This document shows positions 39,465 to 49,900 of a stretch of 64,000 nt of DNA, in pieces (position 1 is the first letter of the stretch; each line of letters opens with the position of its first letter). The notes beneath the pieces are model-generated. The model saw only the letters and a list, made by a program, of their open reading frames with translations, made no database searches and was not told the DNA's origin. Both the position numbers and the translations under genes were made by a program. The stretch is from Devosia marina (lineage in GTDB: Bacteria; Pseudomonadota; Alphaproteobacteria; Rhizobiales; Devosiaceae), in the NCBI RefSeq assembly GCF_009758415.1, contig NZ_WQRF01000001.1:806001-870000 (forward strand). Reading direction: 5' to 3'.

Positions 39465-41630
39465 TTAATCCTCGTCGCTCTCCGCCTCGCCCGCACTGCC
39501 ACGGCCGGACAGGGAAGGATTGGTCATGAAGTAGTCGTGGGCGTTGAAGGGTTCTTCGCCCTCGCCCACCCTTATACGATGTGAACTCCCATCGGGAAGC
39601 ACTTCCCAGCTCTGCTGGTTGTCCTTGAGATAGGCAACCAGAATGCGGTCCAGAATCTGCTTGTGCACCGTTTCATTAAGGATTGGCACCAGAGTTTCCA
39701 CCCGGCCGTCCAGATTGCGTCCCATGATGTCGGCCGAGGAAATATAGACCTTGGCCCGCGGCGACGGCATGGTCTCGCCATTGCCAAAGCAATAGATGCG
39801 GCTGTGTTCAAGGAACCGCCCGACCACCGACTTGACCCGGATATTGTCCGAGAACCCGGGGATGCCGGGCCTCAGGCAGCAAATTCCGCGCACGATCAGG
39901 TCCACCTTCACACCCGCCTGGCTGGCGTCGTACAACGCGTCGATCACCTGAGGATCAACCAGCGAGTTCATCTTCAACAAAATCGAGGCCGGCTGGCCGT
40001 CGCGCGCCAGCTCGATCTCATGGGCGATATTGTCAATCAGCGTTTGACGCAGATTGACGGGTGAAACGGCGATGGTTTCCAGCTCGGTCGGCCGCGCATA
40101 ACCGGTAATGAAGTTGAACACCCGTGCCACATCGCGCGTGATCGCCGGATCGATCGTGAAATAGCTCAAATCCGTATAAATCTTGGCCGTGATCGGGTGA
40201 TAATTGCCCGTGCCGATATGGCAGTAACTGACCAGCTTGCCCTTTTCGCGCCGCACCACTTGGCTCAATTTGGCGTGCGTCTTGAGTTCGACAAACCCGA
40301 ACACCACCTGAGCGCCGGCTCGCTCCAGGTCGCGCGCCCAGCGAATATTGGCCTCTTCGTCAAACCGCGCCTTGAGTTCGACCAGGCACGTAACCGATTT
40401 GCCCGCCTCGGCCGCCAGCACCAGGGCCTTGACGATGGGACTGTCCGACGAAGTACGGTAAAGCGTCTGCTTGATGGCAACGACATCGGGATCCCGCGCC
40501 GCCTGCATCAGGAACTGCGCCACCACATCGAAACTCTCGAAGGGATGGTGAACCAGTATGTCTTTGGCGCGAATGGCAGCAAAATTGTCGCCGTTATAGT
40601 CGCGAATGCGCTCCGGAAAGCGCGCCAGGTAAGGCGTAAATTTCAGGTCCGGGCGATCCACGTCACAGATCTTGCGGGCATCGGCCAGACCCAGAAAGCC
40701 ATGTACCTCGAACACATCCGCTTCCTTGACACCAAGCTGCTCGCCGATCTGCCGCTTGAGCGCGCGCGGCATTGAACGCTCGATTTCCAGCCGAATGACC
40801 TGACCACGGCGGCGCTGGCGCAGCGCACTCTCGAACTCGACCACCAGGTCGGCCGCTTCATCGTCAATTTCGATTTCGCTGTCGCGGATGACTCGAAAGG
40901 TGCCGGACCCAATCACCTCATGGCCCGGAAACATCTTATGGAAGAAGAGCTTGACCAAGGTATCGATGGTCACAACTTCTGAGCGCCCTTCGGAAACCAG
41001 ACCGCTTGGCAGGTTGATGAACCGGTCTAGATTGCTCGGAATGCGCACCAGGGCGGTCAGTGGCTGATCGCTATTGGGCCGGCGCAATTCGAAGGCGAGC
41101 GCAAGGCCCAGATTGGGGATGAACGGGAAGGGATGCGCCGGGTCGACCGCAATCGGCGTCAGGACCGGGAAAATCTCCTCGCGGAACAGTTTTTGCAGAT
41201 AGGCGATCTGGTCATTGGTCAGATCATCGGCCTCGTGGATCACCACATTCTGCGCAAACAGTTCTTCACGCAGCTCTTTCCAATGATCCTGCTGTTCGAG
41301 TTGCAGATGCTGGGTAAGCGTCGCGATCTCTTCAAGCTGCTCGGCCGGAGACAATCCGTCGGCGCTCTGCTTGGTCATGCCCGCGCGGATCTGCCCTTTC
41401 AGACCTGCCACGCGCACCATGTAGAATTCGTCCAGGTTGTTTGCCGAGATCGAGACGAAACGCAGCCGCTCAAGCAGCGGATGCGCTTCATTGCCGGCCT
41501 CTTCCAGAACGCGCATATTGAATTGGAGCCAACTGACCTCGCGATTGACGAAACGCGCCGGGCTGGTGCGGAGCGCCTCAACATCCGGCACCGAACCCTC
41601 GGCCTCGGGAAATTCGCTTATTTCATTCAT
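39465..41630 (-). CDS. ppk: Polyphosphate kinase
   Basis: Makes polyphosphate from ATP. 721 aa, four-domain PPK1. N-terminal [19 protein letters not shown], and the catalytic histidine motif [18 protein letters not shown] where the autophosphorylated His lies. The C-terminal phospholipase-D-like domains carry [14 protein letters not shown] and a short acidic tail. Its ATG overlaps the hdaA stop by 8 bp, and ppx follows, giving a hdaA-ppk-ppx unit. Confidence 0.96.
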   Translation of the reverse strand: MNEISEFPEAEGSVPDVEALRTSPARFVNREVSWLQFNMRVLEEAGNEAHPLLERLRFVSISANNLDEFYMVRVAGLKGQIRAGMTKQSADGLSPAEQLEEIATLTQHLQLEQQDHWKELREELFAQNVVIHEADDLTNDQIAYLQKLFREEIFPVLTPIAVDPAHPFPFIPNLGLALAFELRRPNSDQPLTALVRIPSNLDRFINLPSGLVSEGRSEVVTIDTLVKLFFHKMFPGHEVIGSGTFRVIRDSEIEIDDEAADLVVEFESALRQRRRGQVIRLEIERSMPRALKRQIGEQLGVKEADVFEVHGFLGLADARKICDVDRPDLKFTPYLARFPERIRDYNGDNFAAIRAKDILVHHPFESFDVVAQFLMQAARDPDVVAIKQTLYRTSSDSPIVKALVLAAEAGKSVTCLVELKARFDEEANIRWARDLERAGAQVVFGFVELKTHAKLSQVVRREKGKLVSYCHIGTGNYHPITAKIYTDLSYFTIDPAITRDVARVFNFITGYARPTELETIAVSPVNLRQTLIDNIAHEIELARDGQPASILLKMNSLVDPQVIDALYDASQAGVKVDLIVRGICCLRPGIPGFSDNIRVKSVVGRFLEHSRIYCFGNGETMPSPRAKVYISSADIMGRNLDGRVETLVPILNETVHKQILDRILVAYLKDNQQSWEVLPDGSSHRIRVGEGEEPFNAHDYFMTNPSLSGRGSAGEAESDED

Positions 41631-42357
41631 CGGTCTCAGCGTCCCAATCCTGTTGTCGGTCCAGCCCGTGCGCCTGTTGACGCAGCGCCAGGGCCTCCGA
41701 CGCTATTGTGCGGGTAATAGCCGAGCCTTTGGCAAGGGCCAGCTTGTCCATAAGCTCGACAAGGGTAGCGGCTTCTTCGGAACTGCGCTCCATGCGCGGC
41801 ACGACATAGCCGATCACCTTGGGGTCGACTTTGATTTGCCGATCCCCGAACAATTTCACGAACATCTGTGACAACTCAATGTCGTCGCTGACCTCGAGCC
41901 GGAAAACAGCGGCCCGACGAACCCGCGAGCGCACATCATCAGTCCGTAGCGGCCAACGCGCAACCTCTTCCCGCGCGGTGAGAAGCAGAGTCCGGGAGCC
42001 GCGCATGGCCTGGTTGAGCAGGTGAAACAGATGGTGCTCGTCATAGTCCAGCCGGTCGACATCCTCGACCAGCAGAGCCTCCTGCCCAGACTCTGAAGCA
42101 ATCTGGGCAATCGAGGCTGGAGTCACCACCACGGCCTGGCTTCGTTCGCAGAAGATCCGGGCCAGATGCGACTTGCCCGACGCTGTCGGGCCAATCAACA
42201 GGGTCACGCCATCGGGCCAATGCGGCCAGGCAAGGATGCGGGCATGCGCCATCGCATTGCCCGCCCCGACCAGGAAGTCGTCCTCAGCATGGGAAGGTTC
42301 ATGTCCTAGATCGAGCGGCAATTGCCGCGGGCCATGATCAGGATGCAGCATCGTCAT
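41623..42357 (-). CDS. hdaA: HdaA, regulatory inactivator of DnaA
   Basis: DnaA-like AAA+ protein lacking the DNA-binding domain. With the DNA-loaded clamp it stimulates ATP hydrolysis by DnaA to block re-initiation. 244 aa. The N-terminal QLPLDLG is a good clamp-binding motif. Walker A is [10 protein letters not shown]; the Walker B-like [15 protein letters not shown] follows. ATGs at 42357 and 42351 and a GTG at 42366 are all possible. It overlaps the upstream AI-2E family gene and the downstream ppk. Confidence 0.9.
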   Translation of the reverse strand: MTMLHPDHGPRQLPLDLGHEPSHAEDDFLVGAGNAMAHARILAWPHWPDGVTLLIGPTASGKSHLARIFCERSQAVVVTPASIAQIASESGQEALLVEDVDRLDYDEHHLFHLLNQAMRGSRTLLLTAREEVARWPLRTDDVRSRVRRAAVFRLEVSDDIELSQMFVKLFGDRQIKVDPKVIGYVVPRMERSSEEAATLVELMDKLALAKGSAITRTIASEALALRQQAHGLDRQQDWDAETDE

Positions 42358-43429
42358 CGGGCGCACGCCGCCTTACACCGAGATAGAGCGAGCTTTCCTT
42401 GTATTTGCGCACCCCATAGCGGACCAAAACTGATGCGATTGCTGCCATCGGCACGGCGAGCAACAGCCCCACAAAACCGAAAATGGCGCCCAGGCCCAGC
42501 AGGGCGAACATCATCCAGACCGGATTGATGTTAATCGAGGAACCCACCAGCTTGGGATAGAGCACATTGCCCTCGATGAACTGCCAGAAGAAGTAAACCC
42601 CAGCCACCAGAACGATCATCCACCAATTGGGCGCGTATTGCACCAAGGCGATGCCGACGGAAAGCCCAAGGCCCAGGGCAAATCCGACAAAGGGAACGAA
42701 GCTGAACAGCCCCGCGATCAAGCCAACGGCCAGGCCGTAATTGAGGCCAATCACACTCAGTGCAGTGGCATAGAACGCCGCATCGAGCAGCAAGACACTC
42801 CCCTGACCGCGGATCACCCCCGCCATGGACTTGTCGATTTCGCGCAGAATGCCCTTCACTTCGCCCTTGTGCTGTTTGGGCAGCAGCTCGTCGATCCCGC
42901 GCACCATGCCTTCCCAATCGAGCAGCAGATAGAAAGCCACAACGGGAGCCAGCACTGTAAACCCGACCACCGCAGCGCCGGTCAGGCCGATATTGACCAG
43001 CTCCGCAGGCAAGGTCGCAATGAAACCTAGAGCCTGGCGCGCTAGGTCATTGAGGCTGGACTGCAGGTCAGCGGCGCGTTCGGGCCCAAGCCATTCATTG
43101 ATCTCGGGGGCCCAGGCCACGGCCAGCTCCTGCAGATCACCGACATAGCCCGGCAATCGCTGGATCAGGCCGATGATCTGTTGGCCGATCAGTGGCACGA
43201 ACATGAAGAACAGGCTTATGACCACCGTCAGCACGCTGAACAGCACCACCACCGTCGCCCAGACACGATTGAACCGCAACTTCTGCAGCTGGTTGACCAG
43301 GGGGTTCAGCAAATAGGCGAGTGCCGCCCCCACGACAAAGGGCAACAGGATACCACGGAAGATCCACAAGGAGACAATCAGGGCGACCAGCAGCCCGATC
43401 CAGATGAACACTTGATTTCTGAGTGCCAT
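42338..43429 (-). CDS. AI-2E family (PerM-like) membrane transporter
   Basis: 363 aa. Two N-terminal helices (VFIWIGLLVALIVSLWIF, LPFVVGAALAYLL), a third (VVVLFSVLTVVISLFF), an amphipathic extracytoplasmic or cytosolic segment (about 95-150), and four to five C-terminal helices with the family signature FVPFVGFALGLG and VGLLLAVPMAAI. Family members export varied small molecules, so the substrate is unknown. The frame runs 42 codons further upstream without homology. It is divergent from purM and overlaps hdaA. Confidence 0.9.
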   Translation of the reverse strand: MALRNQVFIWIGLLVALIVSLWIFRGILLPFVVGAALAYLLNPLVNQLQKLRFNRVWATVVVLFSVLTVVISLFFMFVPLIGQQIIGLIQRLPGYVGDLQELAVAWAPEINEWLGPERAADLQSSLNDLARQALGFIATLPAELVNIGLTGAAVVGFTVLAPVVAFYLLLDWEGMVRGIDELLPKQHKGEVKGILREIDKSMAGVIRGQGSVLLLDAAFYATALSVIGLNYGLAVGLIAGLFSFVPFVGFALGLGLSVGIALVQYAPNWWMIVLVAGVYFFWQFIEGNVLYPKLVGSSININPVWMMFALLGLGAIFGFVGLLLAVPMAAIASVLVRYGVRKYKESSLYLGVRRRAPDDDAAS

Positions 43430-43563
43430 GGTGCCGGCTGGCCCTTGCGTCTGGGTAATCGAAAAGCTATCAGGCCGTCTAACGGCCAGCACCGAAAAGA
43501 TCAACCAATCCGGTTCGCGCGCACGAAGTTGCGCCCGCAATCCCCAGCATGGCAAGAAGGCTC

Positions 43564-44640
43564 ATGTCCGACCCACAAAACCTGCCATCAAACGGCCTGT
43601 CATACAAGCAGGCTGGCGTCGACATCGATGCTGGAAACGCATTGGTCGAAGCCATCAAGCCAGCAGTTCGCTCCACCCGGCGTCCCGGGGCCGACGGCGA
43701 GATCGGCGGCTTTGGCGGCCTGTTCGATCTCAAGGCGGCCGGCTTTGTCGATCCAGTGCTGGTGGCGGCCAATGACGGGGTTGGCACCAAGCTCAAGATT
43801 GCCATCGACACCGGCAAGCACGACACCATCGGCCAGGATCTGGTCGCCATGTGCGTCAACGACCTGGTCGTACAGGGCGCCGAACCGCTGTTCTTCCTCG
43901 ACTATCTGGCCACCGGCAAGCTCGATGTCGAGCAGGGCAAGGCCATCGTCGAAGGCATCGCCCATGGCTGCCGCCTCGCCGGTTGCGCACTGATCGGCGG
44001 CGAGACTGCCGAAATGCCCGGCATGTATCATGGCAATGATTACGATCTGGCCGGCTTTGCTGTCGGCGCCGCCGAGCGCAACGGCCTCCTGCCACGCAAG
44101 GATATCGCCGCCGGCGACGTGCTTGTTGCCATGGCCTCCTCGGGCGTGCACTCGAACGGCTATTCGCTGGTGCGCAAGATTGTGGAACTCTCCGGCCTTG
44201 CCTGGGACGCCCCCGCCCCCTTCGTCACCGGCAAGACCCTCGCCGAAGCGCTGCTCGAACCCACCCGCATCTACGTCAAGCCGCTGCTGTCCGCATTGCG
44301 CGACGGCATAGGCATCAAGGCGCTTGCCCATATCACGGGCGGCGGCTTCATCGACAATATCCCCCGCGTGCTCCCCGATGCCCTGGCCGCCGATATCGAT
44401 CTCGGCGCCATCACGCCGCCCCCTGTCTTCCGCTGGTTAAGCCAGGTCGGGGGCATGAGCGAAACCGAAATGCTCCGCACTTTCAATTGCGGCGTCGGCA
44501 TGCTGGTGGCCGTTGCCGCCGAAGACGCGAACCGTCTTATCGAGAGCCTGAGCGCTTCGGGCGAGATCGCCGCTGTTGTCGGCCAACTCACAGCGCGCAG
44601 CGGCGAGCCCGTCACCTTCCGGGGCAAGCTCGCGCTGTGA
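43564..44640 (+). CDS. purM: Phosphoribosylformylglycinamidine cyclo-ligase
   Basis: Makes AIR from FGAM with ATP in purine synthesis. 358 aa. [16 protein letters not shown] at the N-terminus, [30 protein letters not shown] and [11 protein letters not shown] are family signatures. The second ATG (after an AAGAAGG) is preferred to one 15 bp upstream. The stop shares GTGA with the purN start, so the two purine genes are coupled. Confidence 0.96.
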   Translation: MSDPQNLPSNGLSYKQAGVDIDAGNALVEAIKPAVRSTRRPGADGEIGGFGGLFDLKAAGFVDPVLVAANDGVGTKLKIAIDTGKHDTIGQDLVAMCVNDLVVQGAEPLFFLDYLATGKLDVEQGKAIVEGIAHGCRLAGCALIGGETAEMPGMYHGNDYDLAGFAVGAAERNGLLPRKDIAAGDVLVAMASSGVHSNGYSLVRKIVELSGLAWDAPAPFVTGKTLAEALLEPTRIYVKPLLSALRDGIGIKALAHITGGGFIDNIPRVLPDALAADIDLGAITPPPVFRWLSQVGGMSETEMLRTFNCGVGMLVAVAAEDANRLIESLSASGEIAAVVGQLTARSGEPVTFRGKLAL

Positions 44641-45221
44641 CCCGCAAGCGCGTCGCCATCCTGATCTCTGGCCGCGGCTCCAACATGGCTGCGCTGATCG
44701 AGGCCGCCAGGGCGCCTGACTACCCCGCAGAGATCGTTGGCGTTCTGTCGAATCGAGCCGCTGCCGCAGGCCTGGAAACTGCCGCCGCCAACGGGATCGC
44801 CACGGCATCGCTTGCGCAAAGCAAATTTCCCAGCCGGGACATGTTTGAAGACACCATGACCCAGATCCTCGAGAGCTGGGAGGTCGATTATGTGTGCCTC
44901 GCCGGTTTTATGCGCATTCTCGGCGAGGACTTCGTTAATCGCTGGCTGGGCCGGATGGTCAACATCCACCCGTCCCTGTTGCCAGCATACAAGGGTCTGC
45001 ACACACATGAACGCGCCCTCGCCGATGGGGTGAGCGAGCATGGCTGCACCGTTCATTTCGTCACCCCTGGGCTCGATGAAGGTCCAGCCATTCTCCAGGC
45101 GCGCATACCGGTCTTTGCCGGGGATACGCCTGAAACGCTGGCCGAGCGGCTTCTGGTTGAAGAACACCGCATCTACCCAGAGGCTCTGCGCATGCTGGTC
45201 AGTGGCAAGGCAAAGCTCTGA
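44637..45221 (+). CDS. purN: Phosphoribosylglycinamide formyltransferase
   Basis: Transfers formyl from 10-formyl-THF to GAR. 194 aa from a GTG overlapping the purM stop. [14 protein letters not shown] binds phosphate. The catalytic set is visible as N/H in [18 protein letters not shown] and D in [12 protein letters not shown]. The long open frame upstream lies inside purM and is not homologous. Confidence 0.96.
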   Translation: MTRKRVAILISGRGSNMAALIEAARAPDYPAEIVGVLSNRAAAAGLETAAANGIATASLAQSKFPSRDMFEDTMTQILESWEVDYVCLAGFMRILGEDFVNRWLGRMVNIHPSLLPAYKGLHTHERALADGVSEHGCTVHFVTPGLDEGPAILQARIPVFAGDTPETLAERLLVEEHRIYPEALRMLVSGKAKL

Positions 45222-45322
45222 TCCTGCCCATCACAGTTATTGATGACGTCCATCGTCAAAATCGGTTCGACCTTTGTTCTGCTCGGGCGTAGCGTGCCGA
45301 CCTCGCTGAAGGGACAGGTACG

Positions 45323-46213
45323 ATGAATTTGCGCGATTGGTTCTGGATCATTTTCCTCGGTGCCATCTGGGGGTGTTCCTTCATTTTCAATGCCGTGTTG
45401 ATCCGCGAACTTGGACCGATCTGGGTCACCTCTTTCCGCGTCGGCATTGGTGCGCTCGGTTGCTGGGCCGCAATGTTCGCACTGCGCAAGCCGGTTCCGC
45501 GCACGCCGGGCCTCTGGCTGCAACTCGGTGGCCTGGGCGTCATTGCCTATGCTGTTCCCTTTGCGCTCTTTCCCTTGGCACAGGCCGAAATGGCCAGCGG
45601 CGTTGCCGCCATTATCAATGCCATGACGCCGATGGCCACAGCGATCATCTCGCACTTCTGGATTGGCGGCGAAAAAGGCACGCCGATCAAGTTCACTGGC
45701 GTCGCCATTGGCTTCATGGGCGCCGCAATCCTGGTCTCGCCAGCCCTTTCGGAAGGCGGAACTTCCCAGCTTTGGGCCGTGGCCGCCTGTCTTGGCGCCA
45801 CCCTGTGCTACGGTCTTTCGCTCAACATTACCCGTAGTTACAAGCATATCGAGCCGACCGCTTTCGCCTCAATTGCCCTGACCGGTGCTGCCGTGGTGGC
45901 GGTTCCCGTCGCTTTGCTCACTGAAGGCCTGCCCACAATCACCCGTGGAGAAACCTGGGGCGCGGCGATTGCCATTGGCCTGCTGTCCACCGCTTTCACC
46001 TTCCAGATCATGTACCGTATCCTGCCCCGCGTCGGCGCGACCAATTTCGCCACGACAACCTTCATCGCGCCGATTTCGGCCCTGATAATCGGCGTGACGG
46101 TGCTCGATGAAACGATCCTGCCCATTCAGATCCTTGGCATGCTGGTGATCTTTTTTGGCTTGCTCTTCATCGATGGTCGCATTCGCCAGATCTGGCGCCG
46201 CGTGCCGGTCTGA
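45323..46213 (+). CDS. EamA/DMT family transporter
   Basis: 296 aa, ten predicted helices in two EamA repeats. The first starts FWIIFLGAIWGCSFIFNAVLI; the second starts near residue 155 (LWAVAACLGATLCYGLSL). The last helix, ILGMLVIFFGLLFI, is followed by a short basic tail. Substrates of this superfamily range from amino acids to metabolite effluxes and cannot be told here. A GAAGGGA lies upstream. The 100-bp leader contains a small inverted repeat, TGACG-N5-CGTCA, at 45244-45258. Confidence 0.9.
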   Translation: MNLRDWFWIIFLGAIWGCSFIFNAVLIRELGPIWVTSFRVGIGALGCWAAMFALRKPVPRTPGLWLQLGGLGVIAYAVPFALFPLAQAEMASGVAAIINAMTPMATAIISHFWIGGEKGTPIKFTGVAIGFMGAAILVSPALSEGGTSQLWAVAACLGATLCYGLSLNITRSYKHIEPTAFASIALTGAAVVAVPVALLTEGLPTITRGETWGAAIAIGLLSTAFTFQIMYRILPRVGATNFATTTFIAPISALIIGVTVLDETILPIQILGMLVIFFGLLFIDGRIRQIWRRVPV

Positions 46214-46265
46214 TCCGGCATGGAACCGCCCCGTCCGGCCTGCGTTGGTCGAGCAGGAGGCGCAT

Positions 46266-46436
46266 ATGCCAGACCCCAGACCCGATATCGATCCGCGGCC
46301 GATCCCGGAAATAGAGCCACAACCGGAGCCACCCCAGCCCCAACCGGTCGATCCGGTGCCGCCCGAACCAAACGAAGTTCCGTCGCCTGATCAACCTATG
46401 GAAGATCCGACGCCAACAGCGCCCCCAGAGATATAG
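46266..46436 (+). CDS. Small proline-rich acidic protein
   Basis: 56 aa: about one third Pro, with many Glu/Asp, arranged as DPRP, PIPEIEPQPEPP and PQPQPVDPVPPEP. There is no membrane helix, signal peptide or Cys, and it is probably disordered. A very good AGGAGG sits 6-7 bases before the ATG, so translation is likely although the family is not recognised. The frame extends upstream into the EamA gene without an RBS. It lies between the transporter and a minus-strand terminator. Confidence 0.65.
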   Translation: MPDPRPDIDPRPIPEIEPQPEPPQPQPVDPVPPEPNEVPSPDQPMEDPTPTAPPEI

Positions 46437-46443
46437 TGGCAAC

Positions 46444-46477
46444 AAAAAACCCGGCCCCGGCGAATGCCGGGACCGGG
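46444..46477 (-). terminator. Strong Rho-independent terminator after gatB
   Basis: On the minus strand, a 12-bp GC-rich stem (46450-46461 with 46466-46477, one G-U pair) and a 4-base loop are followed by six U. It lies about 25 bp beyond the gatB stop and closes the chorismate mutase-GNAT-GNAT-gatB unit. No U run on the other strand, so it is one-directional. Confidence 0.9.
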
Positions 46478-46502
46478 CACTATCGCGTGCAGCCTGTCGG
46501 AA

Positions 46503-48002
46503 TTACTCGATGCCGAGTTTCTGTTTCATCAGCTCGTTGAGGGCCTGCGGATTGGCCTTGCCGCCCGAAGCCTTCATCGCCTGACCCACGAACCAGCCAA
46601 TCATCGTCGGCTTGGCCTTGACCTTTTCGACCTGCTCGGGATTGGCGGCGATGATCTCGTCGACGATCTTCTCGATCGCCCCCAGGTCGGTCACCTGCTT
46701 CAGCCCGCGGCGCTCGACAATCTCGGCCGGATCTCCCTCGGGTTCCTCGGCAATCAGGATCTGCAACACATCCTTGCCACCCTTGGACGAGATGGTGCCG
46801 CTGGCGATCAGGTCCACCAGCCCGGCAATTTGCGCAGGCTGCAGATGGGTTTCCCAAACAGCTAGCCCCTGGCTGTTGGCGAATGCGGCCACGTCCGCAT
46901 TGAGAATATTGGCCACCGCCTTGCCGTCACGCTTCTTGCCGCCATGGGCCACGCAGGCCTCATAGTAGTCTGCCGTCTCGCGATCGAGCGTCAGCACCAT
47001 GGCGTCGTAGGCCGTCACACCATAGTCAGAGATGAAGCGCGCCTGCTTCTCGTCCGGCAGCTCCGGCAGGTGCTGGGCCAGGTCGCTGATGAAGGCGTCG
47101 TCGAATTCGAGCGGCAACAGATCCGGATCGGGGAAATAGCGATAGTCATGCGCTTCTTCCTTTGAGCGCATCGACCGGGTTTCGCCCAGCTTAGGGTCGA
47201 ACAGGCGAGTTTCCTGGTCGATCTCACCTCCATCCTCAAGAATATCGATCTGGCGGCGCGCTTCATACTCAATGGCCTGACCGGCGAAACGGATCGAGTT
47301 GACGTTCTTGATTTCGCAACGCGTGCCAAATTCGCCACCCGGGCGGCGCACCGACACATTGACGTCGGCACGCATGGAGCCCTGCTCCATATTGCCGTCG
47401 CAGGTCCCCAGATAACGCAGGATGGTGCGCAGCTTGCCCAGATACGCCTTGGCCTCTTCCGAGGACCGCAGGTCGGGCTTGGAGACAATCTCCATCAGCG
47501 CCACCCCCGAACGATTGAGATCGACAAAGCTCATATTCGGGTGCTGGTCATGGATCGACTTGCCCGCGTCCTGTTCCAGATGCAGCCGTTCAATGCCGAT
47601 TTCGATCTGTTCGCCATCCACGTTGAGCAAAACCTTGCCCTCGCCGACGATCGGGTCCTTGAACTGGGAAATCTGATAGCCCTGCGGCAGGTCGGGATAG
47701 AAGTAGTTCTTTCGGTCAAACACCGAGCGCTTGTTAATCTGGGCCTTAAGACCCAGGCCGGTTCGGACCGCCTGGCGCACGCACTCCTCGTTGATCACGG
47801 GCAGCATGCCCGGCATGGCCGCATCGACAAAGCTGACATTGGCATTGGGCGGATTGCCGAAAGCCGTCGACGACCCTGAAAACAGCTTGCTCTCACTGGT
47901 CACCTGCGCATGCACTTCCATGCCGATGATCACCTCCCAGTCGCCGGTCGAACCGGAAATCAGGCGCTTCTTGTCGGGGGTACGGGTATCAACGAGGGTC
48001 AT
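46503..48002 (-). CDS. gatB: Asp/Glu-tRNA amidotransferase subunit B
   Basis: Kinase and tRNA-binding subunit of GatCAB, which amidates mischarged Asp-tRNA-Asn and Glu-tRNA-Gln. 499 aa. [37 protein letters not shown] and [13 protein letters not shown] mark the cradle domain. The C-terminal YqeY-like tail ends [18 protein letters not shown]. The ATG (not the upstream in-frame start) begins the homology. It is separate from gatCA, as usual in these bacteria, and follows two GNAT genes. Confidence 0.96.
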   Translation of the reverse strand: MTLVDTRTPDKKRLISGSTGDWEVIIGMEVHAQVTSESKLFSGSSTAFGNPPNANVSFVDAAMPGMLPVINEECVRQAVRTGLGLKAQINKRSVFDRKNYFYPDLPQGYQISQFKDPIVGEGKVLLNVDGEQIEIGIERLHLEQDAGKSIHDQHPNMSFVDLNRSGVALMEIVSKPDLRSSEEAKAYLGKLRTILRYLGTCDGNMEQGSMRADVNVSVRRPGGEFGTRCEIKNVNSIRFAGQAIEYEARRQIDILEDGGEIDQETRLFDPKLGETRSMRSKEEAHDYRYFPDPDLLPLEFDDAFISDLAQHLPELPDEKQARFISDYGVTAYDAMVLTLDRETADYYEACVAHGGKKRDGKAVANILNADVAAFANSQGLAVWETHLQPAQIAGLVDLIASGTISSKGGKDVLQILIAEEPEGDPAEIVERRGLKQVTDLGAIEKIVDEIIAANPEQVEKVKAKPTMIGWFVGQAMKASGGKANPQALNELMKQKLGIE

Positions 48003-48015
48003 GTTTCGGGCAGTC

Positions 48016-48516
48016 CTATACCGCTTCGCGCAAGAACTTGCGGAAACGGACCTTGTCCAGTTCATAATTCAGGCTGGCGGAAAACTTCATGCCGCGCCAG
48101 ATGGGTTCATACCCACGGCGTTCATAAAAGCGTACCGCCCCGGCATTGCCGGCATAGGTTTCGAGCTGAGAAAATTCAAAGCCCCGCTTGGCGATAGCGC
48201 CTTCGAGCGCGTCAAGCAAGGCCGCACCAACCCCTTGTCCCTGCGCAATGGGTGCAACCCAGAGATCGGTGACGATATTGTCCATATCCTCGCGCGCGCC
48301 CCACCCGAGAATTTGGTGGCCAGCGGCAGCAATGAGCAAGGTATGTTGCTTGTCGTGGCAGAACGAGACAAACGCGGCGAGCAGCTTCTGCCTGTCCGCG
48401 CGGCCGGCATCATCCTGTCCGAAGGGGCTTTGCTCCCATGCCGCAAATCCTATCATCCCCAGAGATTCGGCGAGATCCGGAGAGGCCGGCCCGATAACAA
48501 GGTCAGTCGGTATCAA
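48016..48516 (-). CDS. GNAT N-acetyltransferase
   Basis: 166 aa. Acetyl-CoA pyrophosphate loop in [19 protein letters not shown], preceded by the beta4 strand IVTDLWV, with a late [18 protein letters not shown]. The acceptor is unknown. Its ATG overlaps the stop of another GNAT gene (ATGA), and gatB follows 13 bp later. The neighbouring GNAT shares only the fold signature, so this is not a recent exact duplication. Confidence 0.88.
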   Translation of the reverse strand: MIPTDLVIGPASPDLAESLGMIGFAAWEQSPFGQDDAGRADRQKLLAAFVSFCHDKQHTLLIAAAGHQILGWGAREDMDNIVTDLWVAPIAQGQGVGAALLDALEGAIAKRGFEFSQLETYAGNAGAVRFYERRGYEPIWRGMKFSASLNYELDKVRFRKFLREAV

Positions 48517-49022
48517 TCCTCCTCAATCTCCCCGGCATAGGGCTGCAACCGCTTCTCCAGGTGGACGCTCATGAAGGGGGAATGCCCATCGCGACCATCA
48601 GGCCGCAGTGCCAGGATGCGATAGCCTTGCCGCTCATAAAAGCGCACGGCCCGAACGTGGTCCGCCGGCGTTTCCAGATGCACCCGCTCCGCCCCGTACA
48701 ATTCGAGCATCAGCTCCATGCGATGGAGCAGCACCGACCCTATGCCATGCCCCTGCATTTCGGGCATGACGAACAGGTATGGAATGTAGCTGCGTCCTGG
48801 CACGCGGGAGCACCAGCCGACAACCACCGTGTCGATCTCGGCAACAATGCTGTGCCGCCAGCCTTGAGCCACCGCATGGGAAAGCCGGCGTCGCTCCGCG
48901 TCCTTGAGGCCAGGCCTGTCGGTCAGAATGGGATAAATGCCGTCTTCCCAGGCGCGAAAGGCGATATCGGCCAGGCGTTGGGCATCCGTCATTTCCGCCT
49001 TGCGCAACACAATGCCCGTCAT
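48513..49022 (-). CDS. GNAT N-acetyltransferase
   Basis: 169 aa. Acetyl-CoA loop MPEMQGHGIGSVLLHRME, then ETPADHVRAVRFYERQGY. An N-terminal segment, LADIAFRAWEDGIYPIL, is common in single-domain GNATs of this type. The substrate is unknown. It starts 9 bp after the chorismate mutase stop and is coupled to the second GNAT. Confidence 0.88.
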   Translation of the reverse strand: MTGIVLRKAEMTDAQRLADIAFRAWEDGIYPILTDRPGLKDAERRRLSHAVAQGWRHSIVAEIDTVVVGWCSRVPGRSYIPYLFVMPEMQGHGIGSVLLHRMELMLELYGAERVHLETPADHVRAVRFYERQGYRILALRPDGRDGHSPFMSVHLEKRLQPYAGEIEED

Positions 49023-49031
49023 CTTCGCCTC

Positions 49032-49346
49032 CTATTTGGCGCGCTTGCGTGCCGCTATGATGCCCTTCTCATAATTGATGTTCCAATTGATCAGGGTCCG
49101 CCAGATAAGTTCGGCCTGATCTTCGTCCAGATCAAGGTCCAAACTGAGGCGACGAACCTTGCCGATAACGGCCTCGATCCGCGCCGGGTCGAAGGCCTCA
49201 TGCGGGTCCGTCTTGATTTCGGCCATGCGCGTGACATAGCCGTGCCGCTCCGCGAAAAGATTGAGCAATGCCTGGTCGATACGATCGATCTCGGTGCGCA
49301 CATCATCCTTGGTTTCGCACTCAGCAGGCAGTTTGGCAGCGGTCAC
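49032..49346 (-). CDS. Chorismate mutase (AroQ type)
   Basis: 104 aa, all-helical type II fold. Converts chorismate to prephenate for Phe/Tyr synthesis. VRTEIDRIDQALLNLFAER is the first helix with the active-site Arg; EIKTDPHEAFDPARIEAVIGKV and the final helix NINYEKGIIAARKR complete the site. A GTG start is chosen; the much longer open frame upstream is antisense to yjhX and intergenic DNA and has no homology. It is the first gene of the unit that ends with gatB. Confidence 0.88.
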   Translation of the reverse strand: MTAAKLPAECETKDDVRTEIDRIDQALLNLFAERHGYVTRMAEIKTDPHEAFDPARIEAVIGKVRRLSLDLDLDEDQAELIWRTLINWNINYEKGIIAARKRAK

Positions 49347-49419
49347 GACGGGCTCCCGATGTTCGTGTGGTGTTGCTGGTTTGCACCGCCCGCTGCCGGA
49401 TTTCAACCCGCCCGGCATT

Positions 49420-49485
49420 GGCAATCTGGCGCAGATTGCCGCCCCGCAATAATATCTGCGCATGTGTAGCCAGTCTGAGATTGCC
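49420..49485. promoter_or_regulatory. Operator-like inverted repeat, three AGATTGCC sites
   Basis: A perfect 8-5-8 inverted repeat, GGCAATCT-GGCGC-AGATTGCC, lies at 49420-49440, and a third direct AGATTGCC follows at 49478-49485. A hairpin CCCCGTC/GACGGGG is at 49491-49511. All lie in the 260-bp spacer between the divergent chorismate mutase and yjhX-like genes, where an operator would be expected. No regulator is assigned. Confidence 0.5.
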
Positions 49486-49605
49486 TGAGACCCCGTCCTA
49501 TCGCGACGGGGAATGAATGAACCGGACGACGCCGGCCTTAGGGGCAGCGCGGCCAAGTTTGTTCGCGAGTAACAGTGCTCGCCAGTCCAAGCTTCAGACT
49601 TCCCA

Positions 49606-49863
49606 ATGGATATTTCACGAGACGAACAGCGCGTGCTGCATGCACTTGCGCAGGGCGGCCGCATCGCCGCCATCAAGAACGGACGCGGCAAGATCATCGA
49701 CTTCGAGTTCTTCAACCACGATGGCTGGCTGATGAACGGATTGACTCCGCTCATCTTCAACAAGCTCAAGGCAAGAAAGGCGATCAGATCGCAGGCCGGC
49801 CAACCCTACCGGATCACCCGGCGCGCGCTGAAACTGGCGCGCAGCCAGGTGGATAATCGCTAA
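49606..49863 (+). CDS. YjhX family toxin-like protein (UPF0386)
   Basis: 85 aa. MDISRDEQRVLHALAQGGRI, the middle FNKLKARKAIRSQAGQPYRI and the tail QVDNR match the YjhX/UPF0386 family. E. coli YjhX is described as the toxin of the YjhX-YjhQ pair, whose antitoxin is a GNAT-type protein. Here there is no adjacent plus-strand partner; GNAT genes lie about 0.6-1.6 kb away on the other strand. The toxin role is by homology only, and solitary copies are widespread. Confidence 0.85.
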   Translation: MDISRDEQRVLHALAQGGRIAAIKNGRGKIIDFEFFNHDGWLMNGLTPLIFNKLKARKAIRSQAGQPYRITRRALKLARSQVDNR

Positions 49864-49900
49864 CTATCATCTCTCCCCGTCGGGGCAGAGATGATCATAT

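Noticed and set aside
49347..49769. Upstream extension of chorismate mutase
   Set aside because: It covers the divergent spacer and the antisense of the yjhX-like gene; homology starts at the GTG at 49346.
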